Of a stretch of DNA of 64,000 nucleotides, positions 39,368-49,100 are shown piece by piece (position 1 is the stretch's first letter; each line of letters starts with the position of its first letter). A program made the translations under genes and the position numbers. Under the pieces are notes generated by a model. The model made no database searches and was not told where the DNA came from. It saw only the letters and a list, made by a program, of their open reading frames with translations. The DNA comes from Candidatus Neomarinimicrobiota bacterium (GTDB lineage: Bacteria; Fidelibacterota; UBA2242; B5-G15). The stretch lies in assembly GCA_017656425.1 (NCBI GenBank), contig JACDNV010000006.1:119553-183552 (forward strand). Reading direction: 5' to 3'.

Positions 39368-40423
39368 TTAAAACACATACATAAATGAGAACCTGCTAAC
39401 TTCATTAAAAGCCTTCTCGGATATCAGAGAGTAACTAAAATCAACTTTCAAAACACCCATTTTTAAAGATTTTTTAAGCCCTACTCCAAATGCAGGTCCA
39501 AGAATGTCATGATTCGTCATATAACCAGTTCTAAAAAATAGAAAGTTATTGTAATTTAGCTCCGCTCCAAAATGCATACGAGGGGTATAATTATTTGGAT
39601 GTGTCATCTCAATTGCTACATTTAGATCAAAATCCTTATTAAGACCAGTCAAAACAAAGTCGAAAAGATTAGCAGCACCAGAAAGGGCAAACGTTAGAGG
39701 TAGATGTGTCGTAATAGCTTCATATTTTACATTTGTAGCAAAATTCTTTATAGACATCCCGAATCTAAAACTTTTAATTGGAGTATAATATTTTACACCT
39801 AAATCTATAGCTAATTTATCCATATTGTTTTCTTTATAAGTTGTATCTGTATCATAGATAAATTCATTTTCACCCAGACTCTGATGAGCAAGTTTAACAG
39901 TTCCCCCTATCATAAAGAAATTCGTTATTTTCTTAGAATAAGTAAGACCAATAGCATATGCACCAACATTATCAACTCTACCAGTTTCTCTGTAGCCGAG
40001 TTTATCAATACCCATTAAATCACTTGGAATAAGCTTGGCTCCTTTTATCTCACCATAATCAACGGAAACAAAGCTTAATCCAATAGTACCCAGATTATCA
40101 CTAACGTTATAGACAATACCAAATGCATGGTACTTTATATCAGCAATCCAGTTTGTTATACCAGCAAAAACTTCACCTTTTGTATTCAACTCTGAAACAG
40201 ATGCAGGATTGTAAAAAAGTCCGACAACTCCTGTACTTAATGCATTATATGCATCTCCCATTGCTACAGCCTCCGGAACCACACCCACTTGTAGATAATT
40301 CATTGTAGTTGTTCCAACTTTCTTTAGATTAACCCCGGGCCCAATATACAAGCCACCTAACAATTGACTTAAAAATAATAACATTGCTATTATTATTAAT
40401 AAATTTTTAGAAACTTTATTCAT
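39368..40423 (-). CDS. PorV/PorQ-family outer-membrane protein
   Basis: 351 residues, signal peptide (about 1-25), then a predicted outer-membrane beta-barrel of the PorV/UPF0164 (FadL-like) type. Typical segments are LQVGVVPEAVAMGDAYNALSTGVVGLFYNPASVSEL and YHAFGIVYNVSDNLGTIGLSFVSVDYGEI, with a C-terminal aromatic residue (SRFSFMYVF). PorV in type IX secretion carries sorted substrates at the outer membrane. Here the gene sits between two sorted proteins and a TonB receptor, so it may serve this locus specifically. Confidence 0.8.
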   Translation of the reverse strand: MNKVSKNLLIIIAMLLFLSQLLGGLYIGPGVNLKKVGTTTMNYLQVGVVPEAVAMGDAYNALSTGVVGLFYNPASVSELNTKGEVFAGITNWIADIKYHAFGIVYNVSDNLGTIGLSFVSVDYGEIKGAKLIPSDLMGIDKLGYRETGRVDNVGAYAIGLTYSKKITNFFMIGGTVKLAHQSLGENEFIYDTDTTYKENNMDKLAIDLGVKYYTPIKSFRFGMSIKNFATNVKYEAITTHLPLTFALSGAANLFDFVLTGLNKDFDLNVAIEMTHPNNYTPRMHFGAELNYNNFLFFRTGYMTNHDILGPAFGVGLKKSLKMGVLKVDFSYSLISEKAFNEVSRFSFMYVF

Positions 40424-40439
40424 GAGAACCTCCTGGAAT

Positions 40440-42620
40440 TTATCTAACCACTACTAACTTTTGATAGGAAACTTCACCATTTGGCTTCTCAAACACTACA
40501 ATATAAACACCAGAAGATATAGCCTGCTGATTATCATTTAACATATCCCAGGTTTCCATTCCTGTTCTCGAGGGAGAATCATGAATTATTGTCTTGACTA
40601 AATCTCCACTCTCCGAATATATGCGAATTTTACACACGGGAGGTAGATTAAAAAACATAATTAACCTATAACCTTCATCTGATACTCCATATCCTCCCAG
40701 TAATGGGTCTTTTATATTATATGGATTTGGTGCTATTACAATCTTATTCAGGTCATCCTGTGGAGGCCTTGGTGGTTTTACCGGTATTAAGTTTGGCACC
40801 CATAATCTATTACTCCATAATATCTTACCCTTTGTTTCCGGATATGCATAACTGTAATTGGGATGGCTCTCGTTGACTACATAACCTGTTTGTACATAAT
40901 AGTAATAGGATGCTCCAAATAATATATTTGTATCTTTCCAAGCATGAACTTCTCCAAGTTCTAAAGAATCCTTAGGTAGAAATTTAGCTAATTCATAAAA
41001 TACTGTATCCATTCTACCTATCTTCTTTAGAATTCTATACCCATAAAAATATTCTTTTGCCTCAGCCTCAAAACATGACCATTTAATTTCTACACCATCA
41101 CCATACCCTGTTATAATTACAGAATCAGGTGGAGGTGGAGAACCAGGTATCTGCCAGTTATGTTCGTAATTCCATTTAATTCTAGAACAAGACTTATGTA
41201 TTGAATCTATGACAGTACTTATCCACCTATCTTTTATTTTGTCCATCTCACTAGCTCCCTCAGGAAATGCAAAGTTTTCTGGAAAATAGCCAGTTTCATC
41301 ATTTGGTAGTTCAGGTGGATTCTCAAGCGTTTCATTTAACCATCTTTCACCTACCCATTTCTCTTTTTTTAGTCTCAAACCCTGTATTCCTGTGGCATAT
41401 ACGATATGTATCTTCTGCCCAGGAGCAAAACTTTTATAAGGACCGAAACCAGACCATGCCTTATGCCAAGGACTTTGAATGCTAAATCCTTCAATGCATC
41501 TGAAATCAGGACTCCCCTGTTCATCATTATTTATTCTGTGAAGCGTTCCAGGTATTCTATCTTCAATCAATTGCCCAGTATTAGCCCAATATTCTCCAGT
41601 TAAAATTTTATACATTGGTTCTCTTGCCGTAATATCTCCCCAATTGAATTTCATCACAAAATCTGAAAATGCGCTCGTTGCTCTCGGTTGCATTGGATCA
41701 TCTTCGTCTTCTGCATCATTCACATAAGGTTCTTTTGAAGCATGTAGAATTGTATAATATAGCATATTACTTGTTAACAACCTTCCATCCTGTGTGTAAA
41801 CTGGCAATCCCATCTGATCACCACTTTGTGTAGGATGATCAGCTTGATAAAGATACCAAACTCTTAGACTGTCTCCAGGTCTTGAGCCGTAATAGTGACA
41901 CCACGGAAATACCATATAATCCCCGACATCACCATATATATCAACATCGGGATTTCCTCCTTTTGCAAAATCCCAATATGCCCAGCTATTATATAGGGCA
42001 ACCCAAAAATCTTTTAAAGTATCATCACTGACATTAGTCAAAACAAGATCAACTACAATATAATCATCATGATACTGCTGTCCCCATGCGAATATTGTTC
42101 TTTTTATCTCTACTCCCATATCATTTCTATGGGTTACTGTCACAGTCTGATCACTTGTACCCACAAGCTTTGTAGGGTCCACAACACCGAAATCATCTAA
42201 AGTATAATCAGTCCAATCAACTTTAAGTTGAGGATAACTATATCTAATATTATTATCTATCGGCTCAGTTACCTCTCCAAGGTTTAAATTATCAGGTGAT
42301 TTTATCACAGCGTATGGTATAATATCTCCAGTCTTTGGATTTTTCCAGTTCTTAGCCATAGTGATTATCCCGCCACCTGTTACGGCAACTCCCATTTCTT
42401 CTCTCATCGCATTTCCAATACAATCATAATCAGCAGGAAACCAACCTCCCGAATATCTAAAGTTTCCCTGTCCACCATTATCTACTACTCCAGCAAATAT
42501 TCTATTAACCCTTATAACAGCTGAACCTTGCGCATATAACAAGCAAAAAATTGGCAATACTATTAACAATAGCCCAGCTATGAATGTAATACTCTTTCCA
42601 TTTAAAAGCTTATTTATCAT
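40440..42620 (-). CDS. Secreted protein with Fn3-like and sorting domains, partner of TonB receptor
   Basis: 726 residues with signal peptide (about 1-32). No enzyme family is recognised in the first 500 residues, which are rich in aromatic residues and acidic turns (GMGVEIKRTIFAWGQQYHDDYIVVDLVLTNVSDDTLKDFWVALYN is split here by domain boundaries I cannot fix). An Fn3-like module lies at about 510-620 and the C terminus is a FlgD-like domain (APNPYNIKDPLLGGYGVS, then SGVYIVVFEKPNGEVSYQKLVVVR). It is 14 bases after the TonB receptor gene. That position is where a SusD-like surface glycan-binding partner would stand, but it shows no SusD features. Confidence 0.65.
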   Translation of the reverse strand: MINKLLNGKSITFIAGLLLIVLPIFCLLYAQGSAVIRVNRIFAGVVDNGGQGNFRYSGGWFPADYDCIGNAMREEMGVAVTGGGIITMAKNWKNPKTGDIIPYAVIKSPDNLNLGEVTEPIDNNIRYSYPQLKVDWTDYTLDDFGVVDPTKLVGTSDQTVTVTHRNDMGVEIKRTIFAWGQQYHDDYIVVDLVLTNVSDDTLKDFWVALYNSWAYWDFAKGGNPDVDIYGDVGDYMVFPWCHYYGSRPGDSLRVWYLYQADHPTQSGDQMGLPVYTQDGRLLTSNMLYYTILHASKEPYVNDAEDEDDPMQPRATSAFSDFVMKFNWGDITAREPMYKILTGEYWANTGQLIEDRIPGTLHRINNDEQGSPDFRCIEGFSIQSPWHKAWSGFGPYKSFAPGQKIHIVYATGIQGLRLKKEKWVGERWLNETLENPPELPNDETGYFPENFAFPEGASEMDKIKDRWISTVIDSIHKSCSRIKWNYEHNWQIPGSPPPPDSVIITGYGDGVEIKWSCFEAEAKEYFYGYRILKKIGRMDTVFYELAKFLPKDSLELGEVHAWKDTNILFGASYYYYVQTGYVVNESHPNYSYAYPETKGKILWSNRLWVPNLIPVKPPRPPQDDLNKIVIAPNPYNIKDPLLGGYGVSDEGYRLIMFFNLPPVCKIRIYSESGDLVKTIIHDSPSRTGMETWDMLNDNQQAISSGVYIVVFEKPNGEVSYQKLVVVR

Positions 42621-42634
42621 AGTACCTCCAAAAT

Positions 42635-45600
42635 TTATAATTCAATCTTTATCCCAATCCAAATGTCTCTTGGATTTGTATACATAAATTCATTGACTCG
42701 AGCTGGGTCATTTATATATGGCTTTTCCTCAGACCTTAAATCGCCTATTTTATCATTTCCGGGTATAAATCCTGCATCAAGAAAACTCTTTCTGTTATAC
42801 TCAGGTAAGTGCAAAGACTTCATATAATTTTCCCAGTCAATATCATCATAAAACGCCAATCTATCCCGAATTGTCGTCACTTTTATATTAAAAACATTGT
42901 TAACATCTACATAAAACTGCGCCTTTGCTCCAAATAACTTAAATGTCTTTGAAAACTTCATATCAACCATATAATAATCTGGCCATTTGAGGTTATTAAC
43001 AAGCCATTGTTCACTGACAGGGTTATATGTAAATCTTGCTCCTTTTCTCCAATCAAATCTCGTACTCCATACCCATCCACCAAACGGATGTAGTGATAAT
43101 ATATTTGGACCCCATTCAATAGGTGTATGAAAAGATATATTAGTCGTAAATCTGGGTAATGTCTGTGGCTGATTAACATCATCAGCATAAAGAGATTGAG
43201 GGTCAAGATTTCTAGATTCCTCTTCATATACAGTATGCCTACCAACTATCCCGTGTTTATCAATTATAAACCATAGATTCAACCAACCTGTGAAGTACTT
43301 ACCATAATTTTTACTAATCCTTAATTCCAATCCCTGATCAGTTTCCCATCTATTATTTACATAAGTTCTATAATCTATTACACCAGATTCATCTAAATAA
43401 GTAATAGTATTAGCCTCTCCAGTTACATCCTTGTAATAGGTACTAATTTCTATAAGATACATATCCTTCAAATTATATGCAACTCCCAGCTCATAGGAGA
43501 TTGTTCTAGCCGGCTCAAGATTAGGATTACCTAAACTATATAAACCATGCTTTTCAAATCTCTGTTTATACATATATTGTTGAGAAAAAGGTAACATCGA
43601 TCTAAAGTGTCCATAATTAAAATAAAATTTTGACCTCTCTGTTACTGGAAATGATATACCTATCCTTGGACTTATAGCATAATAATTCTTTGTTTTTTGA
43701 AGTAGATTCCCACCATGCTCTTTATCAAATTCTTTCCAGAATGACCATATAACTGGTACTCCCTGAGATAAAAGTGTAAATAATGTATCTCTATTGTACC
43801 AATCTGCCTGGTTTTTGAGTTGATCAAATGCAAGCGAATATGGGTCTCCAGTTGGCCATAAGCCACCACCTGAGTTATAATAATCAAACCTAATACCAAT
43901 ATTTGCCTCTATGCCCTTATATGAAATTCTATCCTGAATATATGCTCCTAACTGCCATGGATATCTTCTATCTCTTAACTCATATAGAGTATCGTGATTT
44001 CTCCACCACTTCCAGTTGTCATTTTTAATATCATAATAATTAATCTCCCAGCCGGTTTCTATTTGATTATACATATTGATTTGATTTCCATAATCAAATC
44101 TTACACTAACCTGCTGCGTAACCGAATTTTCATAAAATTCGCCAACTTTGGAGTTAAATCTTCTTGGGACACCAAATGGCGCCTCAAATTCATCATGTAC
44201 ATAATAGTCAGAGGAATCAGGAGTCCATACTTTATCAGGTAAATGAAATAATATTCCGTAGGGCATTTCATTCAAATGTATAGGTCCAAAACTCACTTTC
44301 CATGAACGATCCCTGTTCTCTTTGGGTGTATAATGATCCCATACATGAGTATAAGAAGCAGTCAGCATCCAGTATGCTCTTGATGATATGATTCTATTCA
44401 AACTAAATCCAATAACATACATATCTTGATACTTTGGCTGCCAAAAGGTTGGATGCCAATAATATGTATCATCAGCACCACTGTATGGCTCTTCAATAAA
44501 AATTTGAAGGTTATCTACAGGCATAAAATCACCCCCGGAATATAAATCAGGGACATCACCACCTGTCGGCATACTCTGCTGTGTACCAATAACTTTTCTG
44601 TACGCACCATTTAGCTTCAAAATTAAATTTTTCGATAGTTGTGATTTTATATTCAATAGAGTAACAGATCTACGCTCAGCATCCAGATATACAGGTTGAA
44701 CGTAATTGAAATTGGTTGTCTTATTTGCCAAATAAAATGTCGCATTACCAAGATATTTTCCGATCAGAGGTATCGGTCCACCAATACCAAAATCCAGATC
44801 CCAATCGGCATGACTCCCTTCCGGTTCGTGAGCATGCTCCTTTATTTTCTTCTTTATATTTTCCCACTCATCTTCACTAAATTCATTATATATCTCGTCA
44901 CCATGTAGCTCTTCTAATTTCTCAAAATCAGGTACAGTCATATGCATCCACGCAGACCACAAATACAAATCCAACGGAGTTACCTGGTCCTCAGGGTCTT
45001 TTATTCTTCGATTATATCTATTAGCCATTGTATTCCACCCTGCGAACTGTGTTGATGAATATAGGTCCCTTAGATATTCTGCCTCCGCTGTATCACCTTT
45101 TGTGTATAAAAGCCAATTTTCCAATTTATTACTTCCTATAAACGATATCAATGGATCTGTATATGTAAATAACCCAAAATTAGTTGGATCGTATAAGGAT
45201 TTACCAAATCTTTTCATATGAGGTAAATTTCTTGAAAAATTAAAGGATATATTATATCTGTCTTCACTTCCTGTCTTGGTTGTAATTTGAACGATACCAG
45301 ATCTAAAATTCCCATATTTAGCACTATATCCTCCACTCTGCAACGATATCTGTTCAATAGCACTAAGGGGTATATCAGACTCCGCCTTATTTATTCGTGG
45401 GTTAACAAGTGAAATACCATTAACTAAAAGGCCTGTTTGATCTGGACTCCCTCCTCTTATAGACAAGTATCTGGCGTTTGTTACACCAGCCTGATTCCCT
45501 AAAAAATCATTTACGGTGCGTACGTTTGAAGTTAAATCTACCTGCTCTGAAGTTACTACTATTTGACTTCCAGATACTTCCTTGTGTAGAATGTCCCTCT

Positions 45601-45949
45601 TAGCAACTACAATAACTTCTTCTCCCTTAATTACCTCTTTCTCCAATTCGAAATTAACTCTTGTTACCTGATCAATATTGACTTGTACGCCTATCTTTGT
45701 AACTTTCTTATAACCAATCATAGAAGCAGTAATATCATAAACCCCAGGCGGTACATTTAATATAGCATAGTATCCGTTTTCATCAGACGCAGCACCCATA
45801 TAAGTACCTTCCAGAATAACATTTACATATGGAATGGGATTCCCATTATTATCTTTAGTAAAACCTTCAATTTTTCCTGATTGAGCATTTAATATTTGTC
45901 CTACAACAAAAAAAATAAAAATAATTAGAAATAACCTCCGTACTCTCAT
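42635..45949 (-). CDS. TonB-dependent receptor with carboxypeptidase-regulatory-like domain
   Basis: 1104 residues: signal peptide (1-22), a CarboxypepD-reg-like beta-sandwich (about 24-110, GKIEGFTKDNNGNPIPYVNV), a plug (about 120-225, VNDFLGNQAGVTNARYLSIRGG, then GGYSAKYGNFRSGIVQITTKTG), and a 22-strand barrel to the C terminus, which ends in the hydrophobic IWIGIKIEL. It would import bound ligand across the outer membrane with energy from TonB. Pectin oligosaccharides are the likely ligands given the neighbours. It starts a four-gene minus-strand unit; the region 45950-46070 upstream must hold its promoter. Confidence 0.88.
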   Translation of the reverse strand: MRVRRLFLIIFIFFVVGQILNAQSGKIEGFTKDNNGNPIPYVNVILEGTYMGAASDENGYYAILNVPPGVYDITASMIGYKKVTKIGVQVNIDQVTRVNFELEKEVIKGEEVIVVAKRDILHKEVSGSQIVVTSEQVDLTSNVRTVNDFLGNQAGVTNARYLSIRGGSPDQTGLLVNGISLVNPRINKAESDIPLSAIEQISLQSGGYSAKYGNFRSGIVQITTKTGSEDRYNISFNFSRNLPHMKRFGKSLYDPTNFGLFTYTDPLISFIGSNKLENWLLYTKGDTAEAEYLRDLYSSTQFAGWNTMANRYNRRIKDPEDQVTPLDLYLWSAWMHMTVPDFEKLEELHGDEIYNEFSEDEWENIKKKIKEHAHEPEGSHADWDLDFGIGGPIPLIGKYLGNATFYLANKTTNFNYVQPVYLDAERRSVTLLNIKSQLSKNLILKLNGAYRKVIGTQQSMPTGGDVPDLYSGGDFMPVDNLQIFIEEPYSGADDTYYWHPTFWQPKYQDMYVIGFSLNRIISSRAYWMLTASYTHVWDHYTPKENRDRSWKVSFGPIHLNEMPYGILFHLPDKVWTPDSSDYYVHDEFEAPFGVPRRFNSKVGEFYENSVTQQVSVRFDYGNQINMYNQIETGWEINYYDIKNDNWKWWRNHDTLYELRDRRYPWQLGAYIQDRISYKGIEANIGIRFDYYNSGGGLWPTGDPYSLAFDQLKNQADWYNRDTLFTLLSQGVPVIWSFWKEFDKEHGGNLLQKTKNYYAISPRIGISFPVTERSKFYFNYGHFRSMLPFSQQYMYKQRFEKHGLYSLGNPNLEPARTISYELGVAYNLKDMYLIEISTYYKDVTGEANTITYLDESGVIDYRTYVNNRWETDQGLELRISKNYGKYFTGWLNLWFIIDKHGIVGRHTVYEEESRNLDPQSLYADDVNQPQTLPRFTTNISFHTPIEWGPNILSLHPFGGWVWSTRFDWRKGARFTYNPVSEQWLVNNLKWPDYYMVDMKFSKTFKLFGAKAQFYVDVNNVFNIKVTTIRDRLAFYDDIDWENYMKSLHLPEYNRKSFLDAGFIPGNDKIGDLRSEEKPYINDPARVNEFMYTNPRDIWIGIKIEL

Positions 45950-46070
45950 GGGCTCACCCTCTTGTTTATTTTCTTATACAAGTTTACAATCATATATCAA
46001 GTTAATTAAAACCTATGTTCATATAATTTCAACATCAAATGTATAAACGGCAGATAATTTGAGTGAGTGG

Positions 46071-46105
46071 AAAAGAAAGGGAGCTTTTTTATAGCTCCCT
46101 CTTTC
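46071..46105 (-). terminator. Intrinsic terminator after the beta-helix protein gene
   Basis: On the minus strand GGGAGCT (46093-46099) pairs with AGCTCCC (46079-46085) around a 7-base A-rich loop, followed by TTTCTTTT. It lies about 30 bases past the stop of the 46135 gene and separates it from the TonB-receptor unit. Confidence 0.75.
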
Positions 46106-46134
46106 AATGAATTATATTCTAAATTCATGAGCAT

Positions 46135-49100
46135 TTACTTCAGTAACATCATCTTCTTAATCATAACTTTTTTTCCTGATGTCAATTTGCAGAAATATAC
46201 ACCTGAAGCTAACCTCGATGCATCAAATATTACACTGTATTCACCCGGTTTCATATCTCTGTTTACAAGTGTAGCAACTCTTTGTCCAAGAACATTATAA
46301 ACCTCTAATCTTACCCTATCAGGTTTATCAATTGAGAAATTGATCCTTGTGGTTGGATTGAATGGATTCGGATAGTTCTGCTCAAGCCTGAATTCGTAGG
46401 CAACATTACCATTCCCATTAATTGCCTCAAGATCATATGACTGGTAAAGTTGTTCTATTTCGTCGGGTGATAAAGCATAACTGTACATTCTTATATCATC
46501 GATTGCACCAATCAGTTTATTATGCTTTCCATAATTGTTACCTATATACAATGGCAAATCAGGGGAAGCTATATCATATTCAGTTTCATCCAGTATCGAA
46601 CCGATAAGTTTTCCATTTAAATACAGCTTTAATGAATCTTCATTACGATTTCTCACTGCCACTATGTGATGCCACCAATCAGGTTGGAAAAGCCCTGAGA
46701 GAGGCACTCCTAATTGAGTCTTCTTTCTGTCATCGTCAATTGCAAATCTCAGTTCACCATTCTTAAATGCAACAGCATACCATCTGCCTTCCCAACCCTG
46801 AGATGGGTCAAACTTTGTTGCACCTTTGAATACCATAAACATTTCATCGGTATTTGTAAGTGGATCAGCTTTTACTAGAAGCGAAATTGTAAAACTCATA
46901 TTATCACCGAAATCTATATTTGGATTACTCTGTACCAAAACATGAGCACTATCGCCCTCTGCCATGCTAAAATCTATAGCTCTACCTACTACACCATCTA
47001 TTCTCTCCTGCCCTGTCATATTTACCAGGGCACCGTTTGACTCACCGACTTCATCTTTTGCTGATTTACTTCCCTTAATCTCATCAAACTTCCAGTGGGC
47101 TACCATAACATTTGCTGATGGTCTCTCAGGTATTATCCATCTAGGATCTCCTATAGGTTTATCATCGGTACCAGCTGTGAGCAAAGGTGACGATATTGGA
47201 AGAGTAAAATCCAGTAAATCAGGCTTATAAAAAGCTGGATCCATCCTTATTGTATCCTGCGCAGTTATGTTTGTCCATACTTCGTTTCCAAGATTCCATA
47301 TACAGGTATTCTTCATCTGTGCAGAAACATTATCTTCAAATCTGAATACCTGAGCACCGGTTGTATCCATATTATTTGCAAATATACAGTTGGTTATTGT
47401 CCACTGACTACCACCGGTATCGGTTTCTGTATCCTGAAACAGGTACTTTCCTTGTCCAATATTGAACTTATTTATAGTCAGATGATCAAGTAACACTTCC
47501 CTTCTACCATCAGTCTCAAATCGTACAACATAAGCATCGATATTTGCAAAAGTTGAATTGGTAACTTTCAGATATTTTAAATCACAGTATTTAAAATTAA
47601 ATACAGCATACTTCTTTGTCTGGAACCAGTTATCATGGAAAATTAAGTTATCGACAATTACAGAATCACCCTTTATTACTCTACCACTTCTATCCGCTCT
47701 TATCATACATCTTGCATAATCATGCACATAACAGTCGAACATTTTAATATTATGAAATATAAGATCTTCATCGTCCATACCAAGCGTATATGAGACCGTT
47801 GAATCTCCATTAAACTCTAATCCAATAAGAGTAAGATCCATACCTGTCTTCATTTTTAATTCAAATTTTATCACCGGTCTCTCGCTCGAACCAGATTGAG
47901 GCATTATGACGAGTTTATTTCTTACACCTGCAGAGCTACCGGTATATTCTCCACCACCAACAAGTAATATTGTATCTCCATCAACGGCATTTTCCAGTGC
48001 TTCCTGAAGTGTCCCTTCCCCAGGTGGGACAACATAGGTCATAGCCGTTACTACAGGTGCCCATCTTGGATCTCCAATTGGCATACCATCAGTCCCGAAT
48101 GTCGCAAGTGGGCTCAATCTACCAAGCGTAAAGTCAAAATTGTCAGGATCTTTGAATCCCGGATCAATTGTAATAGTATCAGAAATTACATCAAAATCCA
48201 AGAAATCTTCTTCACCCATATTCCAGAAAGCACAATTGGTTAATGTAACATTCACATTATCGGAAAAACTGGCTAAATTGGAGTCAAGATAATTAATTGC
48301 ATTTGCAAAGATAGAATTAGTTATAGTCCATGTACTTGTAGTGGAATTTATATCCTCAGCCAGCATTCTTGGACCACCAACATTAAATCTATTGAGTGTT
48401 ATATGATCAATTACCACATCTCTATCTCCCGATGCTTCACATAAAACTAAACCGGCATCAAGATCCGCGAAGGTGGAATTTGTAATTTGTAAATATTTAA
48501 AATCGGTTTTTGTTAAGTTAATTACTGCAATTTTCTTTCCTCCATGCCAATTTGATTTATGAAATACCCTGTCAATTATAATAGAGTCACCTGTCATGGT
48601 CTCTCGACCATCTATAAAAGACCTCATATGGTCATGTACATAACAGTCTAATATTTTCAGGTTCTTAAATGTAACATTTTTGGAACAATTAAAAATCCAT
48701 GGGGCAGTACCCTTTCCATCAATCTCAACACCTTTTATAGTAAAATCCATACCTTCACCGATCACAAAGGAACTTCCTAAAAGCTCAATAACCGGCATTT
48801 CTTCGGATCCAGGAGCAGCCGTTATCACTAATTCTTTATTCAATGTAATGGTTTGATTTTCTGGATATTTAGCACCTCCAACTAACATCAACACGTCGCC
48901 AGAAACTGCAGCTTTTACTGCGGTATCTATAGCTGCTGTATCTGGAGGTACGATAAAAGCAACTGGCTCATCACCTGGTACCCATCTCGAATCACCGATA
49001 GCTCCACCATCATCAGCAAATACAAGCAGGCTACTTATCCTTGGAAGAGTAAAATTTAAATTAGCAGGATCAGAATAATATGGATTTATTAATGTAGTTG

